From positions 1,674,001 through 1,738,000 of the forward strand of contig OZ006973.1 in NCBI GenBank assembly GCA_963931085.1: a stretch of DNA of 64,000 nt, read 5' to 3'. The notes beneath the pieces are model-generated. The model ran no database searches and was not told the DNA's origin. It saw nothing but the letters and a program-made list of their open reading frames with translations. Origin of the DNA: UMGS1994 sp944386155. Its GTDB lineage: Bacteria; Bacillota; Clostridia; TANB77; CAG-508. This document shows positions 8,701 to 19,500 of the stretch, in pieces (the first letter of the stretch is position 1; every line of letters begins with the position of its first letter). The position numbers were made by a program, and so were the translations under genes.

Positions 8701-11064
8701 AGCTCCAGTTGATGCAGGCATTTTATATTGTTCTATAATATGTCCATCTTTATCCTTTGTTGTAAGTGTAGATAATCTTCTTGAATCTCCATCTTCTTCT
8801 GATAATTTGTATTCTTCAGAAGTATAATTTAATTCATAATTTTTATCTTCACCTTTTGATTCTCCGACAGTATTTCCATTATCATCTATGTCTTCTTTTC
8901 CATAAATTTCTGTAAATCTCTTATTAAAGCTGTCTCTTTCGCCTTCTTTTTCTACTGCCATAGAATCTTTTTCATATTTCTTTCTATTTTCTGTATCAGC
9001 TCCAATATATTTTTCTGGATCTCCGCTTCCTGTTGGTAGAAATTCTGTAGCTGTATAGTTTTGTCCATCATACATAAATACTACATCATATTTAATCACA
9101 TAGTTTTCTTCGTCTTCTTCATCAGTACCAGGAACTAGTATATTTGGAACTTCATATTTACCATTTTCATCTGTGTAAACTGGGAACTTAATTTTTGTTT
9201 CATTATCTTCTGCAAACATTGTAGCAAGTTCTCTTTTTACTTCATTTCCGCTTTTATCCATATATACTTTATATACATAAACTTCAGCATTTTCATATGG
9301 CTTTTCACCATCTTCTTTTAATCCATGTGTTGTATCATTTTTCTTGTCTGGTTCTGTATCTATCCACACTTCACCTTCGATTGGAATAGTTAATTTAATA
9401 ACTTTCTTAGGCTCATCATCATCGTCATCATCATCGTCATCATCGTCATCATCCCCTGGTAAATCACCAAAGAATAATGAAAATTCAGCATGTTCATACC
9501 ATCTAGCTCCTACTAAACCTTCAGCAAGTGTTTGTGATGGTTGTGGATCTAAGTCAGTAAGTTCTAGCCAATAATTCCATCTAATTATATGTGTATGATA
9601 AAATCCATGTGAACATTTTTTAGCTCCACCACTACAAGAATATCCTGTGAAATTTCCTTCATCATCATATGTTGCTCTATGTGGTCCTGCGGAAGTTCCA
9701 CCGCATTCACAATAACTTGTTTCCTCATCACACCATACAGCCTCTGATTCTGCTGACCATGTTGCTTTGAAATATTCTCCTGTTAGTCTTTCATACTGTC
9801 CACCAGCATTCATGTATTGGAATTCAAAATTTATATCTTCGATTTGTGTCATATCTTCTATATAATTTAATACTATATAAAATTCTTCACCAGTATGTGG
9901 ATATGGGTATGTATCTTCATCACTATTTTCTGAATCTTCATCATCTGAATTTACAGGATCTCTATCAGGAAATACAAATGCCCATTCATCTCTTGGAACT
10001 TCTCCTAAATTACTATAAATAGTTGCATTTACTATTTCTGAAAAACTAATTTTTCCTCTTTCTGAAATTACATATTCTTCATAGTAATTTACTTTAAATG
10101 GTCCTATTAAATATTTGTCTACTTCGCCGTCATAATAAGCTTTAGCATCTTCATCTTCTCCAGTTACAACAAAGTCAATTACTGGAGCTGTTACTGTTAC
10201 AGTTTTGCCATTTACAGTTACTGTTTTTTGTTCAGTAATAATATTTCCATTTTCATCTTTTTTAGCGACTTTATTAATATAAGCTTCAAAAGCTTCTGCT
10301 TCTTTTTGTAGAGCTGTTGGAGCAACTACTGTACTTCCACCAGCATCTGTTGTCCACCATGCATATTGAACATATGTATATGGGAAGAAATCAGCTTCAC
10401 CTGTTATTTCTACATAATAATATTTTCCATCTTCACCTTCTGCAACGAAATTTTTAGCTTTTACTAATCCATCGTCACCTTCGTATAAATCAATACCATA
10501 TAAAGTTTTTCCTTGAATTGTTATTGTTATATCATCAGTAACTTCACCAGTATATTCTTTATTTGTAATATTATAAAAATCTGAAGCGTTTTCATATGTG
10601 TTTTCTGACATTTCAGCTAATATATATGCTTCTGCTGGTGAGCAATTTATAGGATCTGATTTTTTATAATATCCATATGTTAATGAGTTTGCTCCTGTAT
10701 ATGGATTTTGAAAACTCTCATCAGTTGTATATCCTGAAGCATCTTGTGATTCTTCAAATAATTTTTTACCAATATCATTTAATGTTAAATATGGTTCAGA
10801 TGATGATTTATCACCTTGAATTACTAAAGTACTACTATAGCTTGGTAAGTTTGTTCCTCTTTGACAACATAAAATGTTGTACATTTCAATCAAATCTTGA
10901 TGTCTTACATAAGGAAATTCTGGTGGATCTCCTATGCCTATTGAAACCATTTCATTTGTTGCTGTAGCTAAAGATTTATATTGAAACATTCCAAATACTA
11001 TAACTAAAACAGCAAATACAATTAAAATTATTGAAATTTTAACAATCTTGCTTTTCTTATTCAT
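5716..11064 (-). CDS. Giant SdrD-B-type surface protein 1 with candidate thioester head
   Basis: 1,782 aa. N-terminal hydrophobic helix (9-27) for export. Residues ~55-330 hold a head region with Cys66/Cys67 (ILCCQRG), PAEAYILAE (143-151) and VQYAWW with Gln233; the Cys and VQxAW spacing resembles thioester adhesin domains. A Cys/His-rich stretch follows (~443-490), then 13 Asp in a row (~537-550). SdrD-B/Cna-like domains lie at ~553-690 and ~1135-1240 (REINGLVWEDAE...GISNIDVELIEK). Near the C-terminus are NLAEILVYSNTVGRR (~1640) and VTFTEPTG (~1727), then a membrane helix and a Lys-rich tail. There is no LPXTG. It is second gene of an operon: its ATG is 1 nt after the stop of 11066-16174, with AGGTGG inside that gene's end, so translation is probably coupled. 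Paralogues: 43734-52349 and 57936-64000. Adhesin role inferred. Confidence 0.85.
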   Translation of the reverse strand: MNKKSKIVKISIILIVFAVLVIVFGMFQYKSLATATNEMVSIGIGDPPEFPYVRHQDLIEMYNILCCQRGTNLPSYSSTLVIQGDKSSSEPYLTLNDIGKKLFEESQDASGYTTDESFQNPYTGANSLTYGYYKKSDPINCSPAEAYILAEMSENTYENASDFYNITNKEYTGEVTDDITITIQGKTLYGIDLYEGDDGLVKAKNFVAEGEDGKYYYVEITGEADFFPYTYVQYAWWTTDAGGSTVVAPTALQKEAEAFEAYINKVAKKDENGNIITEQKTVTVNGKTVTVTAPVIDFVVTGEDEDAKAYYDGEVDKYLIGPFKVNYYEEYVISERGKISFSEIVNATIYSNLGEVPRDEWAFVFPDRDPVNSDDEDSENSDEDTYPYPHTGEEFYIVLNYIEDMTQIEDINFEFQYMNAGGQYERLTGEYFKATWSAESEAVWCDEETSYCECGGTSAGPHRATYDDEGNFTGYSCSGGAKKCSHGFYHTHIIRWNYWLELTDLDPQPSQTLAEGLVGARWYEHAEFSLFFGDLPGDDDDDDDDDDDDDEPKKVIKLTIPIEGEVWIDTEPDKKNDTTHGLKEDGEKPYENAEVYVYKVYMDKSGNEVKRELATMFAEDNETKIKFPVYTDENGKYEVPNILVPGTDEEDEENYVIKYDVVFMYDGQNYTATEFLPTGSGDPEKYIGADTENRKKYEKDSMAVEKEGERDSFNKRFTEIYGKEDIDDNGNTVGESKGEDKNYELNYTSEEYKLSEEDGDSRRLSTLTTKDKDGHIIEQYKMPASTGAAGLLYPFEDEISIETADDVEEISVKEEDNITITTYRAIYDYMLHINLGLRERDEADLGVAKDLYKAQVVVNEKALTYKYNTLYDFEDDANRELLDVQLEAAKAQPYTLGLYSSDYAYRSKVYETSADVVKDIKADTELRVFLTYKVIAYNESEGYDEVVNLLNDYYDSTFTLVSKDIKANVLNDEGIREEQTIAEDTYYRVLPPMEAAKYHYNSSEDIANYPSGTISWKQESGFKESSDYKKMSTDSLKDLKLKAGERVEIFVTFEVDAEGFLDKDSTDRPNLLGEKNNIAEIANYSTYNQDGSIAGRIDKDSAPDNIDFDKNEKSWYEDDTESAPAINIELYNTNREINGLVWEDAETKGLKYDQKVGNGTYDSDEKGISNIDVELIEKIVIDDIEYEYLWPADAFDGTVAEEGYNSTDVTEDGKYDLKGFVAGNYVVRFKYGNKEANVEYNGQDYKNTAYQTGMKNKDGESTLNNEWHDLKDETLANARVSDARDYELQRMKVVAYSREISNPVGTVLETADDKNANHDELIKNTQMVANTAKLNLEIERQDYIDYGTEKLVDGIKEYTYSVGNIDFGLEKRSETVFELKKDLSKIRLYKEGGNTEVMTVSIKDDGTIDYDVSSELAKLLRVPKTDTEQGFSYINMENEYMRDLTIRLEYKITVVNKSEVDWTGLLADFNDATTAKEEILAEVEMLEEQDDYVSGKGIVYGDYVGLNYYTNENHDTDKIVTTKVESLIDYVDTNTLIDSSSTNGKSNSSWINISTQKLQEDKLLADSVYTTLEDGTKVIADEYGNIFDTDSRKNIYVTDSEVYNPSMIADLIPEAAKDSGDATTGEISIVTSVTTTSEESTNDLIFNNLAEILVYSNTVGRRDAEAVPGNAEIARGEFTAATGYSEDDGTILTDYKGAKDVEQNGTKYSLNGERDTDAAEFVTFTEPTGYTGKSIFESNIEYLIAIALGCVVLASGIVAIKLKVVDVEKIKSVKNRKKNNKK
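9415..9453 (-). repeat. Trinucleotide tract encoding 13 consecutive Asp
   Basis: Thirteen GAT/GAC codons in a row on the minus strand within surface protein 1, between Gly and Glu. Length changes would keep the frame. It separates the Cys/His-rich head region from the first SdrD-B-like stalk domain. Neither paralogue has such a tract. Confidence 0.85.
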
Positions 11065-11065
11065 A

Positions 11066-14000
11066 TTAATCCACCACCTTTCTTTTACTTAATACTTTTC
11101 TTATCTTGTACCTATTTTTTGTAAGTATATATATAACAATTATTGATATTATTGAAATCGTTATAATAGCTGACATATAAATTAATGTTTCACCTGTATG
11201 TACAGATATAATAACATCTGCTACACCATAATCATCTTCAGTTTGAACTCTATTATTGGGAGTAGAATCTCTATCTGTAACACCTGTAGCATTATATGCT
11301 TTTGTAATTTCTGCTGTATTATTTACTATACCTGTATTTTCTTCTGTCATTTGTTTTGTAAGTACTAATTTAAGTTCTACTGAATCTCCTGGATTAATTG
11401 CTTTATTTGCTAATGTCTCATTATATAAGTTTCCATCAGATCCTTCGTACCATCCAGCATTTAAATCTTGGCTAAATGTTAATCCTTTATCCTTGAAGTC
11501 TGCTATTTGTTTTGCATATCCTATTAATTCGCCTTCATTTTTAATTACAAATTTATATTCAATATATACTTTTGAACTTGAAAGCTCATTTGCTCTAATA
11601 TCAATTTTTGCAAGATCAGTATCAAAGTTTGTTTTCTTTGTACCTTTATCATTTTGAACTGTTATCTTAGTAACTTTCTTATCTAATGATAAATCAAATA
11701 TATCAGCTTCAATTAAACCAACATCTATATTAGAAATACTTGTATTAGAAATTGTAATTGTATCTGTTAAACCAATTACTCTTCCATCTAGTTCTGAAGC
11801 ATATGCATCAGAATTTAAGTTTTCTTCTACACCATCTCTCTTATATTCTGTAAGTCCATATTTATTTGGATTATAGTAGAATCCTATATAGTATTTACCT
11901 TTACTTAATCCATCGAAACTATAAACACCTGTTGTAGAAGTTTGTGTTCTATCTATTTGTTTTCCTGTTGTTGCATTTACTAAAATTACTTCTAAATTAC
12001 TAATCATTCTATCATTTTTAGTATATTTAGCATCTTTATCTGTATCAAGCCATGCAGAACCTGTTATTTTATATGTACGTGTTTCTTGATTATTCTCAGT
12101 TTCTACATCGTTTGGTTTATTTTGATTATTTCCTCCATTATTGTTATTTTCTTCTTTTATGTTTTCTGACTTTTCAATAATATGAGTTACTGTATTTGTT
12201 TTCTTTGTTTCAGGATCATTCTTAGCTTCTACTGTAGCATAATTTTCGATAGTCATATCTTCTGGAACAGCTAATGTTACAGCTTTTACATTAATAATTA
12301 ATTCACTATTTGGTTGTATACTTGTATAAACTGTTGCATCTTCATTGTTTGAAACTACTTTCTTCATTTCAATTCCATCAGATACGTAACTTAAACTCTT
12401 GATTTTTACTTTATCAGGTAAGTTATCAACAACTGATACACTTTTTGCTTTAACTAATCCTTCATTCTTAATAGTAAATTTATAATTAATTACTTGACCT
12501 TCAGTAACATATTTATTAGTTACATCAGATGTTTGAGAAATAACAAGTTTTGGTTTACCAATAGTTGTAGAGATTTCACCTGTCTTATATTCTTCTCCAT
12601 TTACTTTTACTGTACTACTTGTTACAATTTCATCTTCATATTTTCCTTCTGGTAAGTCTGTAGTATCTACTACTAACTTAACATGAACTGTTCTACCAGC
12701 TTCTAAAGATTTTACTGTCCACACAAGTTTTCTTGAAGATTCATCATATGAAACTGAATTAATCTTTTTAAGTGTTATACCATCTTCTTCATGTCCTACT
12801 ACATAAGCTTCTTTATATTTTACAAGCTCTGGTAAGATTTTTTCTATCTTAATATCTTTCATTTCTTTTTCAGTAGTATTCTTTAATGTAACTTCATAAG
12901 TCATTTCTTCATTTATATTAACTACTACTGTTTCTGTTTTTACCATCTCTGATAAAATTACATCTGATTCAATAACTTTATTTTTTGTTGTATTAGATGT
13001 TAATGGTTTTGCTAAATCTTTAGCAGTTACAGTAGCTACAAATTCAGTATATACATCTGGTACTGAATCAAGCTTTGTTTCTTTATATGTAACTTCACCA
13101 TTTTCATCTTCTATTTTTTCAATTAAACTATATGAACCATCTTCATTTTTTGTAAATCCTTCATATTTACCATAATATTCTTCTATTGTAGGTAATTTAT
13201 TTACTTGAACATCAAATTCATAAGTTTTTTCTTCATTTGGTTTTAATGTTCCAACATTATATGTTTTCTCTTTATTAGTATCTAATGACCAACCACCTAA
13301 ATTTTCAACTGATGTTGTTGGTATATATGTAGCAAATGTTGTTCCTTTTGGAAGTGGAACATTTATTTTAACATCTTCAGCATTTTCTTCACCAGTATTT
13401 TTTACTGTTACAGAATATTTTATATATTCATATTCATTTACATCTTCTGTTCCTATATTTACTGAAGTTTCTAAAGAAAGTTGTGGACCTTGTCCTGTTA
13501 TTAAACCAACTTTATCTGCCTGAGATACATCTTCTTTTATAGCTACATCAGTTACATTTGTGTAATAAGTTGCAAATGAACCATATAATTCTTCATTGTG
13601 TTCTAGATTTGCTGGAATTCTATATTGATAATTAAATTCTAGAATTTCTCCTGGATTCATTTCATAAGTTTCATCACATACTATTAAATATGATTTTATT
13701 TTTGAGAAATCTTTAACTTCTGAAACCCATCCATTTTGAGTATTATTTAAATCCGCTGTTGCATTTCCATTTTCAGAATAATAAACTTTTGCAATTACTT
13801 TATTGTTTGTAGAAGCTATTACTCCATTTATCATATTAGTATCTAATGTTGTTCCAAGATCTTCTCCTGTTGTTACATCAGTATTTCCTTTAAAAGGAAT
13901 TCTTCCTAATATTTTTACATCTTTAACAATATTGTCATTATTATTCATTACTAAAATATCCATTGTAGATACTTTACTATCATCATATATCTCTATCTTA

Positions 14001-16174
14001 TCTGTTACAGTACCTTGCATTACAGAAGTAACTCTACTTCCTTTATCATTGTAACTTGATATTGTATTAACACTTACTAAACCAGATGGAGCAGTATATG
14101 TAACTTTAGTTTTAGCTGTTCCATAATCAGTATTTTCATTATTATATGAAGTTGCATCTTCATTTATATAATTTAATGTAATTTCTTTTTCTTCACTTGG
14201 TGCAAAAACATCAAGTACCATATCAGTATCAATTAATAAGTTTGTACCATTAGTTAAATTGTTTAAACTATAACCTTTTTGAGTTCCTGTAAGTTCAACT
14301 TTAATTACTATGTTACTATCTAGTTTTCTAGCAGTTATATTTTTAATTGTAAATGCATTATCTGCATTAATAACTGACACTTTATTAATTGTTACTTCTT
14401 TTATACCTTCAGGAAGGACAATTTCAAAAACTGGATTTTTATAAAAGTCTGTACCAACTTTATTATTATTGAATTCTACTTTTAACTCTACATCTTCATT
14501 TTTTACTATTGTTCCTAATGAAGATTTATTAATTAGAAGATTTGCTGTAGTTTCAGTATCTTTTAAATTTAAAGTAACTTCATTGTTACCAATTTTATTT
14601 TCTACATCTCCTTCGAAAATAATACTTCCTGATACTTTATTTTTAATTGTATTAAATGATCTAATCTCAGAAATATTATATTCTGTTTTTTGTATCTCTT
14701 TATCTACTATAATTTCTATATTTCCTGCAGCCTGAGCTTTAGATGTTTTAATAGTAATCTTACTTAAATTATTTGATGTTAAATCTAATATGTAATATCC
14801 ATCATCTGTCTTTTCTGCATTTTTTGTAATATCAGAAACTTTTTTACCTTTTTCATCAAATATTTCAATCATTCCGTTTTCGCCTAAAATATTTGTAAAG
14901 TCTGCTTCTGAAACTTTAATATCTTTATAATAAGAAACTTCGTTTAAAGAATATTCCTTATCTTCTTTTGAAACAAAATTTTCATCTATATCTTTTAAAA
15001 CGATATTATCTATAAGAGAAGTATCTGCTATATTTATTAAATATTTATATCCATATTCAAATACATAGTTATTATTTTTATCATATGTATTTGCTAATAT
15101 ATTCCCTTTGCTTAAATTATCTTCTAAAATTTCAGCAGAATATGTAACGATATCCCCAACTTCTTCAGAAATTGTGTATAAAGCACTAAATTCTCCAGAA
15201 ATTTTTTCTGAAGTTCCATTTAAAGAAATATTAGATGTAATATTACTGTTTAATTCAAGTGGGAACTTTGGCACATTTCCACTAAACACATATGTAATAA
15301 CGAAAGTTTCTGTATTTTCAACTACTTCATTATTATCTACTGTAATATTTATCTTTTTATTTATATCATCATAATTCCAATTACTCTGATTAAAGTTTAA
15401 TCTATCATTACTTATAACTGTTACTTTTTCTATGTTCATATTCTCAATTTGAAGAGCATCAATATTAACCTCAGTATTTGCAATTGGCATATTCTCTTTA
15501 TCTAGGCCAATTGTTACTAAAGTTTGTGCGATTAAACCTTTTTTATCGTCTGCTGAATATTTAACAAATTTAGAAAGATTTGAACTAATTGTTACTTTTG
15601 AATTAGATAACCAGCTTAAACTCATAACAACTTCTTTATTAACATTTACCAAATTACCTTCATTGTCAACATATTCTCCTGATAAAACAACATATGTATC
15701 ATTCTTTAAATTATCAACTGTTTCTGTTTCTTTATATGTAATTGGTATTGTTAATTCTAAAGGTTCATTAGAATTAATCTGATTTAACTTAATAATGTTT
15801 TCCCCTACTCTTGATTCAACTAAATTATTATTTTCGATTTCTCCAATCTCAAAATTTAATTTAGAACTTGACTTAAACTCTATAGATGCATTTTTTAAAT
15901 AACCAGCATCTTTAATACCAACATTTAATTTAATAGATAAGTTTTCATTATCCATACTTGTTTGGTATTCATATCCTTTTACTTCGCCATTATCTATAAT
16001 AGTAGAATCAAATTCAATATTTTCAACCGAATCTACATTTTGGGCTTTTCCGTATTTACCTACGGCAGCATAACTTACAGCCTGATTTAACAAAACTGCA
16101 CTATTTGAAAAAATAATAGCAAACATTATAATAGTTACAATTATTCTTTTCCAGAAAGTATTTAAATTTAGCAT
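11066..16174 (-). CDS. Giant DUF11 / SdrD-B surface protein A, first gene of operon
   Basis: 1,702 aa. Signal peptide about 1-37 (charged start, long hydrophobic core, SYAA). Residues 38-890 are a long run of beta-rich modules with no motif I recognise. DUF11-like domains lie at ~895-1000, ~1060-1180 and ~1205-1330 (each with 'Y.VTVKNTG..A..V.I..PLP' logic). An Asn/Glu-rich linker (~1331-1365) leads to an SdrD-B domain (~1366-1490, ITGSAWLDTDKDAKYTKND...YSFDGLSKGKYYIGF) and a final DUF11-like domain. The tail is DVIISVHTG, a membrane helix (~1661-1684) and a basic end. SD GGAGG lies 7 nt before ATG; promoter at 16232-16260. The same pair occurs again at 52340-57403/43734-52349, so the two proteins probably act together at the surface. 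Confidence 0.85.
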   Translation of the reverse strand: MLNLNTFWKRIIVTIIMFAIIFSNSAVLLNQAVSYAAVGKYGKAQNVDSVENIEFDSTIIDNGEVKGYEYQTSMDNENLSIKLNVGIKDAGYLKNASIEFKSSSKLNFEIGEIENNNLVESRVGENIIKLNQINSNEPLELTIPITYKETETVDNLKNDTYVVLSGEYVDNEGNLVNVNKEVVMSLSWLSNSKVTISSNLSKFVKYSADDKKGLIAQTLVTIGLDKENMPIANTEVNIDALQIENMNIEKVTVISNDRLNFNQSNWNYDDINKKINITVDNNEVVENTETFVITYVFSGNVPKFPLELNSNITSNISLNGTSEKISGEFSALYTISEEVGDIVTYSAEILEDNLSKGNILANTYDKNNNYVFEYGYKYLINIADTSLIDNIVLKDIDENFVSKEDKEYSLNEVSYYKDIKVSEADFTNILGENGMIEIFDEKGKKVSDITKNAEKTDDGYYILDLTSNNLSKITIKTSKAQAAGNIEIIVDKEIQKTEYNISEIRSFNTIKNKVSGSIIFEGDVENKIGNNEVTLNLKDTETTANLLINKSSLGTIVKNEDVELKVEFNNNKVGTDFYKNPVFEIVLPEGIKEVTINKVSVINADNAFTIKNITARKLDSNIVIKVELTGTQKGYSLNNLTNGTNLLIDTDMVLDVFAPSEEKEITLNYINEDATSYNNENTDYGTAKTKVTYTAPSGLVSVNTISSYNDKGSRVTSVMQGTVTDKIEIYDDSKVSTMDILVMNNNDNIVKDVKILGRIPFKGNTDVTTGEDLGTTLDTNMINGVIASTNNKVIAKVYYSENGNATADLNNTQNGWVSEVKDFSKIKSYLIVCDETYEMNPGEILEFNYQYRIPANLEHNEELYGSFATYYTNVTDVAIKEDVSQADKVGLITGQGPQLSLETSVNIGTEDVNEYEYIKYSVTVKNTGEENAEDVKINVPLPKGTTFATYIPTTSVENLGGWSLDTNKEKTYNVGTLKPNEEKTYEFDVQVNKLPTIEEYYGKYEGFTKNEDGSYSLIEKIEDENGEVTYKETKLDSVPDVYTEFVATVTAKDLAKPLTSNTTKNKVIESDVILSEMVKTETVVVNINEEMTYEVTLKNTTEKEMKDIKIEKILPELVKYKEAYVVGHEEDGITLKKINSVSYDESSRKLVWTVKSLEAGRTVHVKLVVDTTDLPEGKYEDEIVTSSTVKVNGEEYKTGEISTTIGKPKLVISQTSDVTNKYVTEGQVINYKFTIKNEGLVKAKSVSVVDNLPDKVKIKSLSYVSDGIEMKKVVSNNEDATVYTSIQPNSELIINVKAVTLAVPEDMTIENYATVEAKNDPETKKTNTVTHIIEKSENIKEENNNNGGNNQNKPNDVETENNQETRTYKITGSAWLDTDKDAKYTKNDRMISNLEVILVNATTGKQIDRTQTSTTGVYSFDGLSKGKYYIGFYYNPNKYGLTEYKRDGVEENLNSDAYASELDGRVIGLTDTITISNTSISNIDVGLIEADIFDLSLDKKVTKITVQNDKGTKKTNFDTDLAKIDIRANELSSSKVYIEYKFVIKNEGELIGYAKQIADFKDKGLTFSQDLNAGWYEGSDGNLYNETLANKAINPGDSVELKLVLTKQMTEENTGIVNNTAEITKAYNATGVTDRDSTPNNRVQTEDDYGVADVIISVHTGETLIYMSAIITISIISIIVIYILTKNRYKIRKVLSKRKVVD

Positions 16175-16231
16175 TACACATCCTCCTCTATATAGAAAAT
16201 TTCGTCATTTTTTACAATAATGTACAACACT

Positions 16232-16260
16232 ATTATACACCCTTATGTCAACTTTTTCAA
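16232..16260 (-). promoter_or_regulatory. Promoter of the DUF11-A / surface-protein-1 operon
   Basis: TTGAAA (16255-16260), 17-nt spacer and consensus TATAAT (16232-16237) on the minus strand, about 58 bp before the start codon at 16174. Confidence 0.75.
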
Positions 16261-16484
16261 CGGTTTTATTACATTTTTGTTACATTTTAGAAAAGTTATT
16301 AGGGATAAGACTTTTTCTTTAACATTATAATATTATCTATATATAATTTATCCACAAATAATGTCAATATTTTTAGTAAAAATATTCTATAATTTTTCGA
16401 CAATTTTTATATCTTTATACACACACCTTATACTTTATAAATACTATCCACAAAATATAAATTATAAGGTATTTAAATACATAT

Positions 16485-16524
16485 AAAAAAGTAGAAAGCA
16501 GAGTGTTTTAAACAACTCTGCTTT
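16485..16524 (-). terminator. Terminator of the 15-kb fibro-slime/MucBP gene
   Basis: The minus strand has a perfect 10-bp stem AAAGCAGAGT/ACTCTGCTTT (arms 16515-16524 and 16495-16504), extended inside by GTTT/AAAC with a bulge, followed by CUACUUUUUU. It lies 36 bp after the stop at 16561. Confidence 0.85.
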
Positions 16525-16560
16525 TTAGGAGGATCTATTTTATAGGTATTTTAAACTTTA

Positions 16561-19500
16561 TTATTTATTTTCTTTTCTTATAGTTAATTTTCTATTCATA
16601 TAGATAATTGCTGCTATGTATATTAGTGCTATTAGTACTATTCCTGATACCTTTTCTACACCTGTTGAGATTGTTATCATTACTTCTGCTTCATCTGCGT
16701 TGTTTTGTAGGTTTTCTTCTTCAAATCCTGATGGTGTTTCTACTGTTTCTATTTTTGCTATGTTTGTTTGCATTCCAAAATGTCCGTCTCCTTTTTTCCA
16801 TTCCATTACTACTTTATATGTCTTGCTTTCTCCTACTCCTATCTCTTCTGTCTCATATCTTGCTTCATTTCCTGTTATTTCCCATCCTGGATTATCTGCT
16901 TTTTTCATACTTAAGTATTCTGGTATCTTCTCTAAGATTGTTACATTTCCTGCTATCTCTCCTTCGTTTCTTACTTCTATTTCATATTCTACTCTTATTT
17001 CTGTACTATTTATGCTCTTTCTATATACTTCTGCTTTTCCGAGTTCCTCATTTGTTATTCTTTGTTTCTTTCCGTCTATCTCTATTCTTCCTATCTTCTT
17101 GTCTATACTAAAGTCTACTGTCTTTCTCTTATAATAATATGTTACATAGATTGTATCTTTCATTGTTCCTGTCGCATTTTCTGGTAACTTAGATATCTTA
17201 TAAAATTCTATCTCTTTTGCTGATGTTATATATTCGTCTCCTTCATGTCCTAAAGTTGTTTCTTCTTCTGCTAGTACTTCTTCTGTCTCTTCTTCTAAAT
17301 ATCTTGTGATTACTGTTGCTGGTCTTAAGTAGTAATATGTTATCACTTTTTCTTCACCAGATGTCATTGTTCCTTCTGTTTCTCCTACTACTTCTATAAA
17401 GTCATATCCTTCAAATTCTTTTTGTTCTGTCGTATATGGATCATTTTCATGTCCATCTATTATTACATCTTCTGTTAATTTCTCTCCAGAAAGTTTATCC
17501 ACATATTCTACTCTTATATTTGCTTTCTTAATATAGTAGTAGTCTACCTCAATTAACTCTCTTGTCATCTTTCCTGTTGCATTATCTGGATATTTTTCTT
17601 TTACTAAATCATATCCTGTAAATTCTTTTTCTTTTGTCTCATATGGATCTCCTTCATATCCTGAGTAACTTTCTTCTGCTAATACTTCTCCTGTTATTTC
17701 ATCTATGTGTTTTTCTATTACTCCTGCTGAAATGTATTTATAGTAGTACTGTACTAGTATCTCTGTATCATATGTTCCGTCTTCATTTACTGTTATTTTC
17801 ATCTCCCCTGTTGCATTTTCTGGTATTTCTACTAAGTCATATCCTTCAAATTCTTTCTCTTCTGTCGTATATGGATCGTTTTCATGTCCATTTATTATTA
17901 CATCTTCTGTTAATTTCTCTCCTGTGATTTCATCTATATATTGTACTCTTACTGATGCTCTCTTTATGTAATAATATTTTACTTCTATTACATTCCTTGT
18001 CATTGTTCCTTCACTATTTGCGGGATATTTTTCTTCTACTAAGTCATAACCATTAAATTCTTTTTCACTTGTACTATATGGGTCTCCTTCTTTTCCTTCG
18101 TATGTTTCTTCGTCTAATACTTCTCCTGTTATTTCGTCTATATGTTTCTCTATTACTCCTCCTGATACGTATGAATAATAATATCTTAATACTATTTCTT
18201 CTCTTGTCATTGTTACTGTCTTCTCTTCTGGTTCTCTTACTAATACATATCCTTCAAAGTCTTTTGCTGATGATTCATATATGTCTCCTACTAATCCTTC
18301 TTCTGTTTCTGTTGCTAATAATTCATTTGTATATTCATCTATATGTTCTACTATTACTCTTGTATTGTATAGATAATAATATACTACTTCTATTTTCTCT
18401 CTTGTCATCTCTCCTGTTGTATTTCCTGTATCTTCTACATATGTATATCCTTCTATTACTTTCTTTTCTGTATTATATTTTTGTTTTTCATAACCTTTTA
18501 TTAACTCGTCTTCTGCTATTTCTTCATTTGTTGCTTTATCTACATATGTTACATGTACTGATGTATTCTTTGCATAATAGTATATCTTTTCTTGCGTTTC
18601 TTCTGTATATGTTCCTGTTTTTACTGCTGGTTCTTCTATTAAAGTATAACCATCTACTTCTTTCTTGTCTCCACTTACATCAAATTCTGTTCCTACTCTG
18701 CCTGATTTTGTAACTTTTGTTTCTATTTCTTCATTTGTATATTTATCAACGTATTTAACAATTAAATCTCCGTCTACCTCTATATCTGTTGTATGATCAT
18801 CTTCTGCTTCAACCTGTTCATTTTGTGCTGGTAAGTATAAGACTCCTTTTATTTCATTTACCATATTATCTTGATATACATCTATATCTTTATATAGTAC
18901 TTCTATGTTTTTCTCCACTCTTATTTGTTCTGGTATATTTTCTCCTGTCTTTAATGTATCTATCTCTCCTATATTTTCATACCACTTAATTGTATTAGTA
19001 TCTTCATCATATGTTCCTCCATCTAAGTTAGATTCATCTACGTCTATCTTATATGGAAGTGTATCTTCTAAGTATACTACTACTTCTCCTCTATATGTGT
19101 CTATTACTCCTTCATATACTAAGTTATAACTTACTTTGTCTGTTCTTTCGTCTATACTTGTTGTTCCTTCTTTGCTTACGCTGTTTTCTGTTACTTGTAC
19201 ATCCTCAATTTCATAATAGTAAACTACTTCTGTTAGATCTTTACCCATATGTCCAGTCGCATTTGATGGATATTTACTTGTTATTAGTCTATATCCTTCA
19301 AAATCTCTTTCTGTTGTTGTATATTCATCGCCTTCTTTTCCTTCGTGTAATTCTTGATATAATACTTTTCCTGTTTCTTCTACTATATGTTTTTCTATTA
19401 CTCCTGCTGAAACATGTGAATAATAATATCTTACTACTATTTCATCTTTTGTCATTATTACTGTTTTTTCTTCTGGCTCTTCTACTAGAATATATCCTTC

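Larger units (their letters stand above)
16175..16560. other. Intergenic spacer: promoters, TGTGGA motifs and terminator
   Basis: 386 bp without a gene. It holds the operon promoter (16232-16260), a possible second promoter (TTGACA 16362-16367, 18-nt spacer, TATATA 16338-16343), two TTATCCACA-like 9-mers (16348-16356 exact, 16444-16452 one mismatch) and the terminator of the 15-kb gene. No small ORF with an SD was seen. Confidence 0.6.
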
